In this document: positions 23,464-35,659 of the stretch, piece after piece
Layout of the letters: each line of letters opens with the position of its first letter
Position numbering within the stretch: position 1 is the stretch's first letter
Source: Hydractinia symbiolongicarpus
Taxonomy: Eukaryota; Cnidaria; Hydrozoa; Anthoathecata; Hydractiniidae
Direction of reading: 5' to 3'
DNA length: 64,000 nt
Assembly: GCF_029227915.1 (NCBI RefSeq)
Contig: NC_079876.1
Coordinates: 9,798,001-9,862,000, forward strand
Program-made: the position numbers and the translations under genes
Notes under the pieces: model-generated
What the model was told of the DNA's origin: nothing
Seen by the model: only the letters and a program-made list of their open reading frames with translations
Database searches by the model: none

Positions 23464-25322
23464 AAATTAAGAAGAATGTTATTTCTTGGAGTCCAATTGT
23501 CTCATTTATCATATTTATCAGGTCGCAGTCCAAAGTTAGTTCAATTAAGTCCCACAGTTAATCGTTTCATTGTTAAAAGCGATGCAACCTAGTAATATCA
23601 GAAAAACATCGCTAAATACATGTTGGTACGAATAGGTGACCCAACCGTTGTAACTCAAACGGACTGACATCGTTAGAAAGTCAATGAAATGTAATTTTTG
23701 AGACTGTCGCTATTTCTTCAGCGCGCGATAACGGCTGGGATTGGTCCCACAGTAAAAAATGACTTATTAATCTAAATTTTTAAATGAAGCGCTACCACAG
23801 CGCCCAGTGTAATCGCTGAGTTCCGGCAATCATGTCAAATTAAGAAGAATGTTATTTCTTGGAGTCCAATTTTTTTCATTTTTCACATTTATCAAGTCAC
23901 AGTCCAAAGTTAGTCCAATTAAGTCCCACAGTCAATCGTTTCACTGCTGAAAGCGATGCAACCTAGTAATATCAGATAAATATCACTAAATACATGTTGG
24001 TACGAATGACCCAACCGTTGTAACTCAAACGGACTGACACCGTTAGAAAGTCAATGAAATGTAGTTTTTGAAACTATCGCTATTTCTTCAGCGCGCGATA
24101 ACGGCTAGGATTGGTCCCACAGTAAAAATGACTTATTAATCTAAATTTTTAAATGAAGCGCTACCACAGCGCCCAGTGTAATCGCTGAGTTCTGCCAATC
24201 ATGTCAAATTAAGAAGAATGTTATTTCTTGGAGTCCAATTTTTTTCATTTATCACATTTATCAGGTCACAGTCCAAAGTTAGTTCAATTAAGTCCCACAG
24301 TCAATCGTTTCACTGCTAAAAGCGATGCAACCTAGTAATATCAGAAAAATATCGCTAAATACATGTTGGTACGAATATGTGACCCAACCGTAATAACTCA
24401 AACGGACTGACACCGTTAGAAAGTCAATGAAATTTAGTTTTTGAAACTATCGCTATTTCTTCAGCGCGCGATAACAGCTAGGATTGGCCCCGCAGTAAAA
24501 AAATTGACTTATTTATCTAAATTTTTAAATGAAGCGCTACCACAGCGCCCAGTGTAAGCGCTGAGTTTCGGCAATCGTGTCAAATTAAGAAGAATGTTAT
24601 TTCTTGGACTCCAATTGTCTCACTTATAACATTTATAAGGTCACAGTCCAAAGTTAGTTCAATTAAGTCCTACAGTTAATCGTTTCATTGTTAAAAGCGA
24701 TGCAACCTAGTAATATCAGAAAAACTTCGCTAAGTACATGTTGGTACGAATAGGTGACCCAACCGTTGTAACTCAAACGGACTGACATCGTTAGAAAGTC
24801 AATGAAATGTAGCTTTTGAAATTGTCGCTATTTCTTCAGTGCGCGATAACGGCTAGAATTGGTCCCACAGTAAAAAATGACTTATTAATCTAAATTTTTA
24901 AATGAAGCGCTACCACAGCGCCCCGTGTAATCGCTGAGTTCCGGCAATCATGTCAAATTAAGAAGAATGTTATTTCTTGGAGTCCAATTGTCTCATTTAT
25001 CATATTTATCAGGTCGCAGTCCAAAGTTAGTTCAATTAAGTCCCACAGTCAATCGTTTCATTGTTAAAAGCGATGCAACCTAGTAATATCTGAAAAATAT
25101 CGATAAATACATGTTGGTACGAATGACCCAACCGTTGTAACTCAAACGGACTGACACCGTTAGAAAGTCAATAAAATGTAGTTTTTGAAACTATCGCTAT
25201 TTCTTTAGCGCGCGATAACGGCTAGGATTGGTCCCACAGTAAAAATGACTTATTAATCTAAATTTTTAAATGAAGCGCTACCACAGCGCCTAATGTAATC
25301 GCTGAGTTCCGCCAATCATGTC
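23464..25322 (+). repeat. Five-monomer tandem repeat, copy 2 (1,859 bp)
   Basis: This is directly adjacent to copy 1. Most of it is also the start of the first seven-monomer copy (23,805-26,410), so this region was duplicated first as a five-unit block and then as part of a seven-unit block. The upstream boundary falls inside the unit at 23385, whose 5' end has 'cctaatg' and 'ccgccaatc' in place of 'ccccgtg' and 'ccggcaatc'. Confidence 0.84.
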
Positions 25323-26410
25323 AAATTAAGAAGAATGTTATTTCTTGGAGTCCAATTTTTTTCATTTATCACATTTATCAGGTCACAGTCCAAAGTTAGT
25401 TCAATTAAGTCCCACAGTCAATCGTTTCACTGCTAAAAGCGATGCAACCTAGTAATATCAGAAAAATATCGCTAAATACATGTTGGTACGAATATGTGAC
25501 CCACCGTTATAACTCAAACGGACTGACACCGTTAGAAAGTCAATGAAATTTAGTTTTTGAAACTATCGCTATTTCTTCAGCGCGCGATAACGGCTAGGAT
25601 TGGTCCCAAAGTAAAAAATGACTTATTAATCTAAATTTTTAAATGAAGCGCTACCACAGCGCCCAGTGTAATCGCTGAGTTCTGCCAATCATGTCAAATT
25701 AAGAAGAATGTTATTTCTTGGAGTCCAATTTTTTTCATTTATCACATTTATCAGGTCACAGTCCAAAGTTAGTTCAATTAAGTCCCACAGTCAATCGTTT
25801 CACTGCTAAAAGCGATGCAACCTAGTAATATCAGAAAAATATCGCTAAATACATGTTGGTACGAATATGTGACCCAACCGTAATAACTCAAACGGACTGA
25901 CACCGTTAGAAAGTCAATGAAATTTAGTTTTTGAAACTATCGCTATTTCTTCAGCGCGCGATAACGGCTAGGATTGGTCCCGCAGTAAAAATTGACTTAT
26001 TTATCTAAATTTTTAAATGAAGCGCTACCACAGCGCCCAGTGTAAGCGCTGAGTTTCGGCAATCGTGTCAAATTAAGAAGAATATTATTTCTTGGACTCC
26101 AATTGTCTCACTTATAACATTTATAAGGTCACAGTCCAAAGTTAGGTCAATTAAGTCCTACAGTTAATCGTTTCATTGTTAAAAGCGATGCAACCTAGTA
26201 ATATCAGAAAAACTTCGCTAAGTACATGTTGGTACGAATAGGTGACCCAACCGTTGTAACTCAAACGGACTGACATCGTTAGAAAGTCAATCAAATGTAG
26301 CTTTTGAAATTGTCGCTATTTCTTCAGTGCGCGATAACGGCTAGAACTGGTCCCACAGTAAAAAATGACTTATTAATCTAAATTTTTAAATGAAGCGCTA
26401 CCACAGCGCC
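23805..26410 (+). repeat. Seven-monomer tandem repeat, copy 1 (2,606 bp)
   Basis: This stretch matches 26,411-29,016 at an exact 2,606-bp offset through seven units with lengths 369, 376, 373, 368, 373, 374 and 373 in both copies. I saw about five differences in 2.6 kb: 'ataacagct' versus 'ataacggct', 'ggccccg' versus 'ggtcccg', 'tttagcgcg' versus 'ttcagcgcg', 'ataacggct' shared afterwards, and 'cgtttcattg' versus 'cgtatcattg'. Private shared marks include 'gttaggtcaattaag', 'tagaactggtccc' and 'aatattatttc'. The duplication is recent and overlaps an older five-unit one. Confidence 0.88.
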
Positions 26411-29016
26411 CCGTGTAATCGCTGAGTTCCGGCAATCATGTCAAATTAAGAAGAATGTTATTTCTTGGAGTCCAATTTTTTTCATTTTTCACATTTATCA
26501 AGTCACAGTCCAAAGTTAGTCCAATTAAGTCCCACAGTCAATCGTTTCACTGCTGAAAGCGATGCAACCTAGTAATATCAGATAAATATCACTAAATACA
26601 TGTTGGTACGAATGACCCAACCGTTGTAACTCAAACGGACTGACACCGTTAGAAAGTCAATGAAATGTAGTTTTTGAAACTATCGCTATTTCTTCAGCGC
26701 GCGATAACGGCTAGGATTGGTCCCACAGTAAAAATGACTTATTAATCTAAATTTTTAAATGAAGCGCTACCACAGCGCCCAGTGTAATCGCTGAGTTCTG
26801 CCAATCATGTCAAATTAAGAAGAATGTTATTTCTTGGAGTCCAATTTTTTTCATTTATCACATTTATCAGGTCACAGTCCAAAGTTAGTTCAATTAAGTC
26901 CCACAGTCAATCGTTTCACTGCTAAAAGCGATGCAACCTAGTAATATCAGAAAAATATCGCTAAATACATGTTGGTACGAATATGTGACCCAACCGTAAT
27001 AACTCAAACGGACTGACACCGTTAGAAAGTCAATGAAATTTAGTTTTTGAAACTATCGCTATTTCTTCAGCGCGCGATAACGGCTAGGATTGGTCCCGCA
27101 GTAAAAAAATTGACTTATTTATCTAAATTTTTAAATGAAGCGCTACCACAGCGCCCAGTGTAAGCGCTGAGTTTCGGCAATCGTGTCAAATTAAGAAGAA
27201 TGTTATTTCTTGGACTCCAATTGTCTCACTTATAACATTTATAAGGTCACAGTCCAAAGTTAGTTCAATTAAGTCCTACAGTTAATCGTTTCATTGTTAA
27301 AAGCGATGCAACCTAGTAATATCAGAAAAACTTCGCTAAGTACATGTTGGTACGAATAGGTGACCCAACCGTTGTAACTCAAACGGACTGACATCGTTAG
27401 AAAGTCAATGAAATGTAGCTTTTGAAATTGTCGCTATTTCTTCAGTGCGCGATAACGGCTAGAATTGGTCCCACAGTAAAAAATGACTTATTAATCTAAA
27501 TTTTTAAATGAAGCGCTACCACAGCGCCCCGTGTAATCGCTGAGTTCCGGCAATCATGTCAAATTAAGAAGAATGTTATTTCTTGGAGTCCAATTGTCTC
27601 ATTTATCATATTTATCAGGTCGCAGTCCAAAGTTAGTTCAATTAAGTCCCACAGTCAATCGTTTCATTGTTAAAAGCGATGCAACCTAGTAATATCTGAA
27701 AAATATCGATAAATACATGTTGGTACGAATGACCCAACCGTTGTAACTCAAACGGACTGACACCGTTAGAAAGTCAATAAAATGTAGTTTTTGAAACTAT
27801 CGCTATTTCTTCAGCGCGCGATAACGGCTAGGATTGGTCCCACAGTAAAAATGACTTATTAATCTAAATTTTTAAATGAAGCGCTACCACAGCGCCTAAT
27901 GTAATCGCTGAGTTCCGCCAATCATGTCAAATTAAGAAGAATGTTATTTCTTGGAGTCCAATTTTTTTCATTTATCACATTTATCAGGTCACAGTCCAAA
28001 GTTAGTTCAATTAAGTCCCACAGTCAATCGTTTCACTGCTAAAAGCGATGCAACCTAGTAATATCAGAAAAATATCGCTAAATACATGTTGGTACGAATA
28101 TGTGACCCACCGTTATAACTCAAACGGACTGACACCGTTAGAAAGTCAATGAAATTTAGTTTTTGAAACTATCGCTATTTCTTCAGCGCGCGATAACGGC
28201 TAGGATTGGTCCCAAAGTAAAAAATGACTTATTAATCTAAATTTTTAAATGAAGCGCTACCACAGCGCCCAGTGTAATCGCTGAGTTCTGCCAATCATGT
28301 CAAATTAAGAAGAATGTTATTTCTTGGAGTCCAATTTTTTTCATTTATCACATTTATCAGGTCACAGTCCAAAGTTAGTTCAATTAAGTCCCACAGTCAA
28401 TCGTTTCACTGCTAAAAGCGATGCAACCTAGTAATATCAGAAAAATATCGCTAAATACATGTTGGTACGAATATGTGACCCAACCGTAATAACTCAAACG
28501 GACTGACACCGTTAGAAAGTCAATGAAATTTAGTTTTTGAAACTATCGCTATTTCTTCAGCGCGCGATAACGGCTAGGATTGGTCCCGCAGTAAAAATTG
28601 ACTTATTTATCTAAATTTTTAAATGAAGCGCTACCACAGCGCCCAGTGTAAGCGCTGAGTTTCGGCAATCGTGTCAAATTAAGAAGAATATTATTTCTTG
28701 GACTCCAATTGTCTCACTTATAACATTTATAAGGTCACAGTCCAAAGTTAGGTCAATTAAGTCCTACAGTTAATCGTATCATTGTTAAAAGCGATGCAAC
28801 CTAGTAATATCAGAAAAACTTCGCTAAGTACATGTTGGTACGAATAGGTGACCCAACCGTTGTAACTCAAACGGACTGACATCGTTAGAAAGTCAATCAA
28901 ATGTAGCTTTTGAAATTGTCGCTATTTCTTCAGTGCGCGATAACGGCTAGAACTGGTCCCACAGTAAAAAATGACTTATTAATCTAAATTTTTAAATGAA
29001 GCGCTACCACAGCGCC
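26411..29016 (+). repeat. Seven-monomer tandem repeat, copy 2 (2,606 bp)
   Basis: This copy begins inside the unit at 26364. That unit has 'ccccgtg' like the unit that ends this copy (28970), followed by the 'cattttt' T-rich segment like the unit that starts copy 1 (23758). The junction therefore lies between about 26,410 and 26,477 (unit positions 47-114). This is the expected chimera at the seam of a tandem duplication. Confidence 0.88.
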
Positions 29017-30641
29017 CCGTGTAATCGCTGAGTTCCGGCAATCATGTCAAATTAAGAAGAATGTTATTTCTTGGAGTCCAATTGTCTCATTTATCATATT
29101 TATCAGGTCGCAGTCCAAAGTTAGTTCAATTAAGTCCCACAGTCAATCGTTTCATTGTTAAAAGCGATGCAACCTAGTAATATCTGAAAAATATCGATAA
29201 ATACATGTTGGTACGAATGACCCAACCATTGTAACTCAAACGGACTGACACCGTTAGAAAGTCAATGAAATTTAGTTTTTGAAACTATCGCTATTTCTTC
29301 AGCGCGCGATAACGGCTAGGATTGGTCCCAAAGTGAAAAATGACTTATTAATCTAAATTTTTAAATGAAGCGCTACCACAGCGCCCAGTGTAATCGCTGA
29401 GTTCTGCCAATCATGTCAAATTAAGAAGAATGTTATTTCTTGGAGTCCAATTTTTTTCATTTATCACATTTATCAGGTCACAGTCCAAAGTTAGTTCAAT
29501 TAAGTCCCACAGTCAATCGTTTCACTGCTAAAAGCGATGCAACCTAGTAATATCAGAAAAATATCGCTAAATACATGTTGGTACGAATATGTGACCTAAC
29601 CGTAATAACTCAAACGGACTGACACCGTTAGAAAGTCAATGAAATTTAGTTTTTGAAACTATCGCTATTTCTTCAGCGCGCGATAACGGCTAGGATTGGT
29701 CCCGCAGTAAAAATTGACTTATTTATCTAAATTTTTAAATGAAGCGCTACCACAGCGCCCAGTGTAAGCGCTGAGTTTCGGCAATCGTGTCAAATTAAGA
29801 AGAATGTTATTTCTTGGAGTCCAATTTTTTTCATTTATCACATTTATCAGGTCACAGTCCAAAGTTAGTTCAATTAAGTCCCACAGTCAATCGTTTCACT
29901 GCTAAAAGCGATGCAACCTAGTAATATCAGAAAAATATCGCTAAATACATGTTGGTACGAATATGTGACCCACCGTTATAACTCAAACGGACTGACACCG
30001 TTAGAAAGTCAATGAAATTTAGTTTTTGAAACTATCGCTATTTCTTCAGCGCGCGATAACGGCTAGGATTGGTCCCAAAGTAAAAAATGACTTATTAATC
30101 TAAATTTTTAAATGAAGCGCTACCACAGCGCCCAGTGTAATCGCTGAGTTCTGCCAATCATGTCAAATTAAGAAGAATGTTATTTCTTGGAGTCCAATTT
30201 TTTTCATTTATCACATTTATCAGGTCACAGTCCAAAGTTAGTTCAATTAAGTCCCACAGTCAATCGTTTCACTGCTAAAAGCGATGCAACCTAGTAATAT
30301 CAGAAAAATATCGCTAAATACATGTTGGTACGAATATGTGACCCAACCGTAATAACTCAAACGGACTGACACTGTTAGAAAGTCAATGAAATTTAGTTTT
30401 TGAAACTATCGCTATTTCTTCAGCGCGCGATAACGGCTAGGATTGGTCCCGCAGTAAAAATTGACTTATTTATCTAAATTTTTAAATGAAGCGCTACCAC
30501 AGCGCCCAGTGTAAGCGCTGAGTTTCGGCAATCGTGTCAAATTAAGAAGAATGTTATTTCTTGGACTCCAATTGTCTCACTTATAACATTTATAAGGTCA
30601 CAGTCCAAAGTTAGTTCAATTAAGTCCTACAGTTAATCGTT
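29016..30641 (+). repeat. Bridge between seven-monomer and 13-monomer domains
   Basis: Units here (28970, 29339, 29713, 30086, 30460) continue the same classes in a new order: the 'gcagtaaaaattg' class alternates with the 'acccaccgttat' class ending 'cccaaagt'. The unit at 29713 starts as the 'gtgtaagcgctgagtttcgg' class and changes to the T-run 'ttttttcattt' class after 'cttggagtcc', so it is chimeric. Private changes include 'gtgacctaaccgtaat' (29,593 on) and 'aagtgaaaaatg' (29,331 on). Confidence 0.65.
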
Positions 30642-33600
30642 TCATTGTTAAAAGCGATGCAACCTAGTAATATCAGAAAAACTTCGCTAAGTACATGTTG
30701 GTACGAATAGGTGACCCAACCGTTGTAACTCAAACGGACTGACATCGTTGGAAAGTCAATGAAATGTAGCTTTTGAAATTGTCGCTATTTCTTCAGTGCG
30801 CGATAACGGCTAGAACTGGTCCCACAGTGAAATATGACTTATTAATCTAAATTTTTAATTGAAGCGCTACCACAGCGCCCCGTGTAATCGCTGAGTTCCG
30901 GCAATCATGTCAAATTAAGAAGAATGTTATTTCTTGGAGTCCAATTGTCTCATTTATCATATTTATCAGGTCGCAGTCCAAAGTTAGTTCAATTAAGTCC
31001 CACAGTCAATCGTTTCATTGTTAAAAGCGATGCAACCTAGTAATATCTGAAAAATATCGATAAATACATGTTGGTACGAATGACATAAAACCGTTGTAAC
31101 TCAAACGGACTGACACCGTTAGAAAGTCAATAAAATGTAGTTTTTGAAACTATCGCTATTTCTTCAGCGCGCGATAACGGCTAGGATTGGTCCCACAGTA
31201 AAAATGACTTATTAATCTAAATTTTTAAATGAAGCGCTACCACAGCGCCCAGTGTAATCGCTAAGTTCCGCCAATCATGTCAAATTAAGAAGAATGTTAT
31301 TTCTTGGAGTCCAATTTTTTTCATTTATCACATTTATCAGGTCACAGTCCAAAGTTAGTTCAATTAAGTCCCACAGTCGATCGTTTCACTGCTAAAAGCG
31401 ATGCAACCTAGTAATATCAGAAAAATATCGCTAAATACATGTTGGTACGAATATGTGACCTAACCGTAATAACTCAAACGGACTGACACCGTTAGAAAGT
31501 CAATGAAATTTAGTTTTTGAAACTATCGCTATTTCTTCAGCGCGCGATAACGGCTAGGATTGGTCCCGCAGTAAAAATTGACTTATTTATCTAAATTTTT
31601 AAATGAAGCGCTACCACAGCGCCCAGTGTAAGCGCGGAGTTTCGGCAATCGTGTCAAATTAAGAAGAATGTTATTTCTTGGACTCCAATTGTCTCACTTA
31701 TAACATTTATAAGGTCACAGTCCAAAGTTAGTTCAATTAAGTCTTACAGTTAATCGTTTCATTGTTAAAAGCGATGCAACCTAGTAATATCAGATAAATA
31801 TCGCTAAATACATGTTGGTACAAATATGTGACCCAACCGTTGAAACTCAAACGGACTGACACCGTTAGAAAGTCAGTGAAATGTAGTATTTGAAACTGTC
31901 TCTATTACTTCAGCGCGCGCTAATGGCTAGGATTGGTCCCACAGTAAAAAATGACATTTTTATCTTAATTTTTAAATGAAGCGTTACCACAGCGCCTAGT
32001 GTAATCGCTGAGTTTCGGCAGTCATGTCAAATTAAGAAGAATGTTATTTCTTGGAGTCCAATTTTCTCATTTATCACATTTATCAGGTCACAGTCCAAAG
32101 TTACTTCAGTTAAGTCCAACAGTCAATCGTTTCACTGTTAAAAGCTATGCAACCTAGTAATATCAGATAAATATCGCTAAATACATGTTGGTACAAATAT
32201 GTGACCCAACCGTTGAAACTCAAACGGACTGACACCGTTAGAAAGTCAGTGAAATGTAGTATGTGAAACTGTTTCTATTACTTCAGCGCGCGCTTACGGC
32301 TAGGATTGGTCCCACAGTAAGAAATGACTCATTAATCTAAATTTTTAAAAGAAGTGCTACCACAGCGCCCAGTGTAATCGCTGAGTTCAGGCAATCAAGT
32401 CAAATTAAGACGAATGTTATTTCTTGGAATCCAATTTTCTCATTTATCACATTTATCAGGTCACAGTCCAAAGTTAGTTCAGTTATGTCCCACAGTCAAT
32501 CGTTTCACTGTTAAAGGCGATGCAACCTAGTAATATGAGATAAATATCGCAAAATACATGTTGGTACAAATATGTGACCCAACCGTTGAAACTCAAACGG
32601 ACTGACACCGTTAGAAAGTCAGTGAAATGTAGTATGTGAAACTGTCTCTATTACTTCAGCGCGCGCTTACGGCTAGGATTGGTCCCACAGTAAGAAATGA
32701 CTCATTAATCTAAATTTTTAAAAGAAGTGCTACCACAGCGCCCAGTGTAATCGCTGAGTTCAGGCAATCAAGTCAAATTAAAACGAATGTTATTTCTTGG
32801 AATCCAATTTTCTCATTTATCACATTTATCAGGTCACAGTCCAAAGTTAGTTCAGTTATGTCCCACAGTCAATCGTTTCACTGTTAAAGGCGATGCAACC
32901 TAGTAATATGAGATAAATATCGCAAAATACATGTTGGTACGAATAGGTGACCCAACCGTTGTAACTCAACCAGTCTGACACCGTTAGAAAGTCAATGAAA
33001 TGTAGTTTTTGAACCTGTCGCTTGTTCTTCAGTGCGTTATAACGGCTAGGATTGGTCCCACAGTAAAAAATTACTTATTAATCTAAATTTTTAAATGAAG
33101 CCCTACCACAGCGCCCAGTGTAATCGCTGAGTTCCGGCAATCATGTCAAATTAAGAAGAATGTTATTTCTTGGAGTCCAATTTTTTTCATTTATCACATT
33201 TATCAGGTCACAGTCCAAAGTTGGTTCAATTAAGTCCCACAGTCAATCGTTTCACTGCTGAAAGCGATGCAACCTAGTAATATCAGATAAATATCGCTAA
33301 ATACATGTTGGTACGAATAGGTGACCCAACCGTTGTAACTCAAACGGACTGACACCGGTAGAAAGTCAATGAAATGTAGTTTTTGAAACTGTCGCTATTT
33401 CTTCAGCGCGCGATAACGGCTAGGATTGGCCCCCCAGTAAAAAAAGACTTATTAATCTAAATTTTTAAATGAAGCGCTACCACAGCGCCCAGGGTAGCCG
33501 CTGAATTCCGGCAATCATATCAAATTAAGAAGAATGTTATTTTTCGGAGTCCAATTTTTTTCATTTATTACATTTATCAGGTCACAGTTCAATTAAGTCC

Positions 33601-35468
33601 CACAGTCAATCGTTTCACTGCTGAAAGCGATGCAACCTAGTAATATCAGATAAATATTGCTAATTACATGTTGGTACGAATATGTGACCCAACCGTTGAA
33701 ACTCAAACGGACTGACACCGTTAGAAAGTCAGTGAAATGTAGTATTTGAAACTGTCTCTATTACTTCAGCGCGCGCTTACGGCTAGGATTGGTCCCACAG
33801 TAAGAAATGACTCATTGATCTAAATTTTTAAAAGAAGTGCTACCACAGCGCCCAGTGTAATCGCTGAGTGCCGGCAATCATGTCAAATTAAGACGAATGT
33901 TATTTCTTGGAATCCAATTTTCTCATTTATCACATTTATCAGGTCACAGTCCAAAGTTAGTTCAGTTATGTCCCACAGTCAATCGTTTCACTGTTAAAAG
34001 CGATGCAACCTAGTAATATCAGATAAATATCGCTAAATACATGTTGGTACGAATATGTGACCCAACCGCTGTAACTCAAACGGACTGACACCGCTACAAG
34101 GTCAATGAAATGTAGTTTTTCAAACTATCGCTATTTCTTCAGCGCGCGATAACGGATAGGATTGGTCCCACAGTAAAGAATGACTTATTTATCTAAATAT
34201 TTAAATGAAGCGCTACCACAGCGCCCAGTATAATCGCTGAGTTCCGGCAATCACGTCAAATTAAGAAGAATGTTATTTCTTGGAGTCCAATTGTCTCATT
34301 TATCATATTTATCAGGTCGCAGTCCAAAGTTAGTTCAATTAAGTCCCACAGTTAATCGTTTCATTGTTAGAAGCGATGCAACTTAGTAATATCAGATAAA
34401 TATCGCTAAATACATGTTGGTACGAATATGTGACCCAACTGTTGAAACTCAAACGGACTGACTCCGTTAGAAAGTCAGTGAATTGTAGTATTTGAAACTG
34501 TCTCTATTACTTCAACGCGCGCTAACGGCTAGGATTGTTCCGAAAGTAAAAATTGACTTATTTATCTAAATTTTTAAATGAAGCGCTACCACAGCGCCCA
34601 GTGTAATCGCTGAGTTCCGGCAATCATGTCAAATTAAGAAGAATGTTATATCTTGGAGTCCAATTTTCTCATTTATCACATTTATCAGGTGACAGTCCAG
34701 AGTTACTTCAGTTAAGTCCCACAGTCAATCGTTTCACTGTTAAAAGCGATGCAACCTAGTAATATCAGATAAATATGGCTAAATACATGTTGGTACGATT
34801 AGGTGACCCAAACGTTGTAACGCAAACGGACTGACACCGATGGAAAGTCAATGAAATGTAGTTTTTGAAACTGTCGCTATTTCTTCAGCGCGCGATAACG
34901 GCTAGGATTGGTCCCCCAGTAAAAAAAGACTTATTAATCTAAATTTTTAAATGAAACGCTACCACAGCGCCCAGTGTAACCGCTGAATTCCGGCAATCAT
35001 GTCAAATTAAGAAGAATGTTATTTTTTGGAGTCCAATTTTTTCATTTATCACATTTATCAGGTCACAGTTCAATTAAGTCCCACAGTCAATCGTTTCACT
35101 GCTGAAAGCGATGCAACCTAGTAATATCAGATAAATATCGCTAAATACATGTTGGTACGAATATGTGACCCAACGGTTGAAACTCAAACGGACTGACACC
35201 GTTAGAAAGTCAGTGAAATGTAGTATTTGAAACTGTCTCTATTACTTCAGCGCGCGCTTACGGCTAGGATTGGTCCCACAGTAAGAAATGACTCATTAAT
35301 CTAAATTTTTAAAAGAAGTGTCACCACAGCGCCCAGTGTAATCGTTGAGTTCCGGCAATCATGTCAAATTAAGAAGAATGTTATTTCTTGGAGTCCAATT
35401 GTCTCATTTATCATATTTATCAGGTCGCAGTCCAAAGTTAGTTCAATTAAGTCCCACAGTCAATCGTT
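30642..35468 (+). repeat. 13-monomer higher-order repeat, copy 1 (~4.83 kb)
   Basis: Unit starts: 30833, 31203, 31577, 31950, 32323, 32696, 33069, 33443, 33806, 34179, 34552, 34925, 35287. The partner units from 35660 to 40112 follow the same order and lengths at a 4,825-bp offset. The offset is 4,827 at the first unit, because copy 1 has two extra bases in 'cgaatgacataaaacc'. The repeat combines a 4-bp-deletion unit, an A-type unit with 'gacatttttatcttaattttt', two E-type units with 'ttcaggcaatcaag', and two 11-bp-deletion units otherwise typical of the far left. Shared rare marks: 'gaacctgtcgcttgttc', 'tcaaccagtctgac', 'gtgcgttataacgg', 'attgttccgaaagt'. Confidence 0.9.
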
Positions 35469-35659
35469 TCATTGTTAAAAGCGATGCAACCTAGTAATAT
35501 CAGAAAAACTTCGCTAAGTACATGTTGGTACGAATAGGTGACCCAACCGTTGTAACTCAAACGGACTGACATCGTTAGAAAGTCAATGAAATGTAGCTTT
35601 TGAAATTGTCGCTATTTCTTCAGTGCGCGATAACGGCTAGAACTGGTCCCACAGTGAAA
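35287..35659 (+). repeat. Chimeric seam monomer 96 of the 13-monomer repeat
   Basis: Its 5' part (gactcatt, aaaagaagtg) matches the last unit of the repeat (40112). The middle (attgtctcatttatcatatttatcaggtcgc, cccacagtcaatcgtttcattg) matches the 4-bp-deletion units at 30833 and 35660. The 3' part (cagaaaaacttcgctaagtac, gcttttgaaattg, 'tagaactgg') matches the unit at 30460. Three sources in one unit suggest the tandem duplication was followed by a short gene conversion, or that the seam was used twice. Confidence 0.68.

Larger units (their letters stand above)
16305..30832 (+). repeat. Central domain: monomers 45-83
   Basis: Unit starts: 16305, 16678, 17051, 17425, 17798, 18171, 18545, 18918, 19287, 19661, 20034, 20408, 20777, 21153, 21526, 21899, 22268, 22644, 23017, 23385, 23758, 24127, 24503, 24876, 25244, 25617, 25991, 26364, 26733, 27109, 27482, 27850, 28223, 28597, 28970, 29339, 29713, 30086, 30460. 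The 11-bp-deletion class is absent, while the 4-bp-deletion class first appears at 18918 and then returns every two to five units. The domain consists of stacked tandem duplications of 3, 4, 5 and 7 monomers, described separately. Nothing but satellite is present. Confidence 0.9.
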
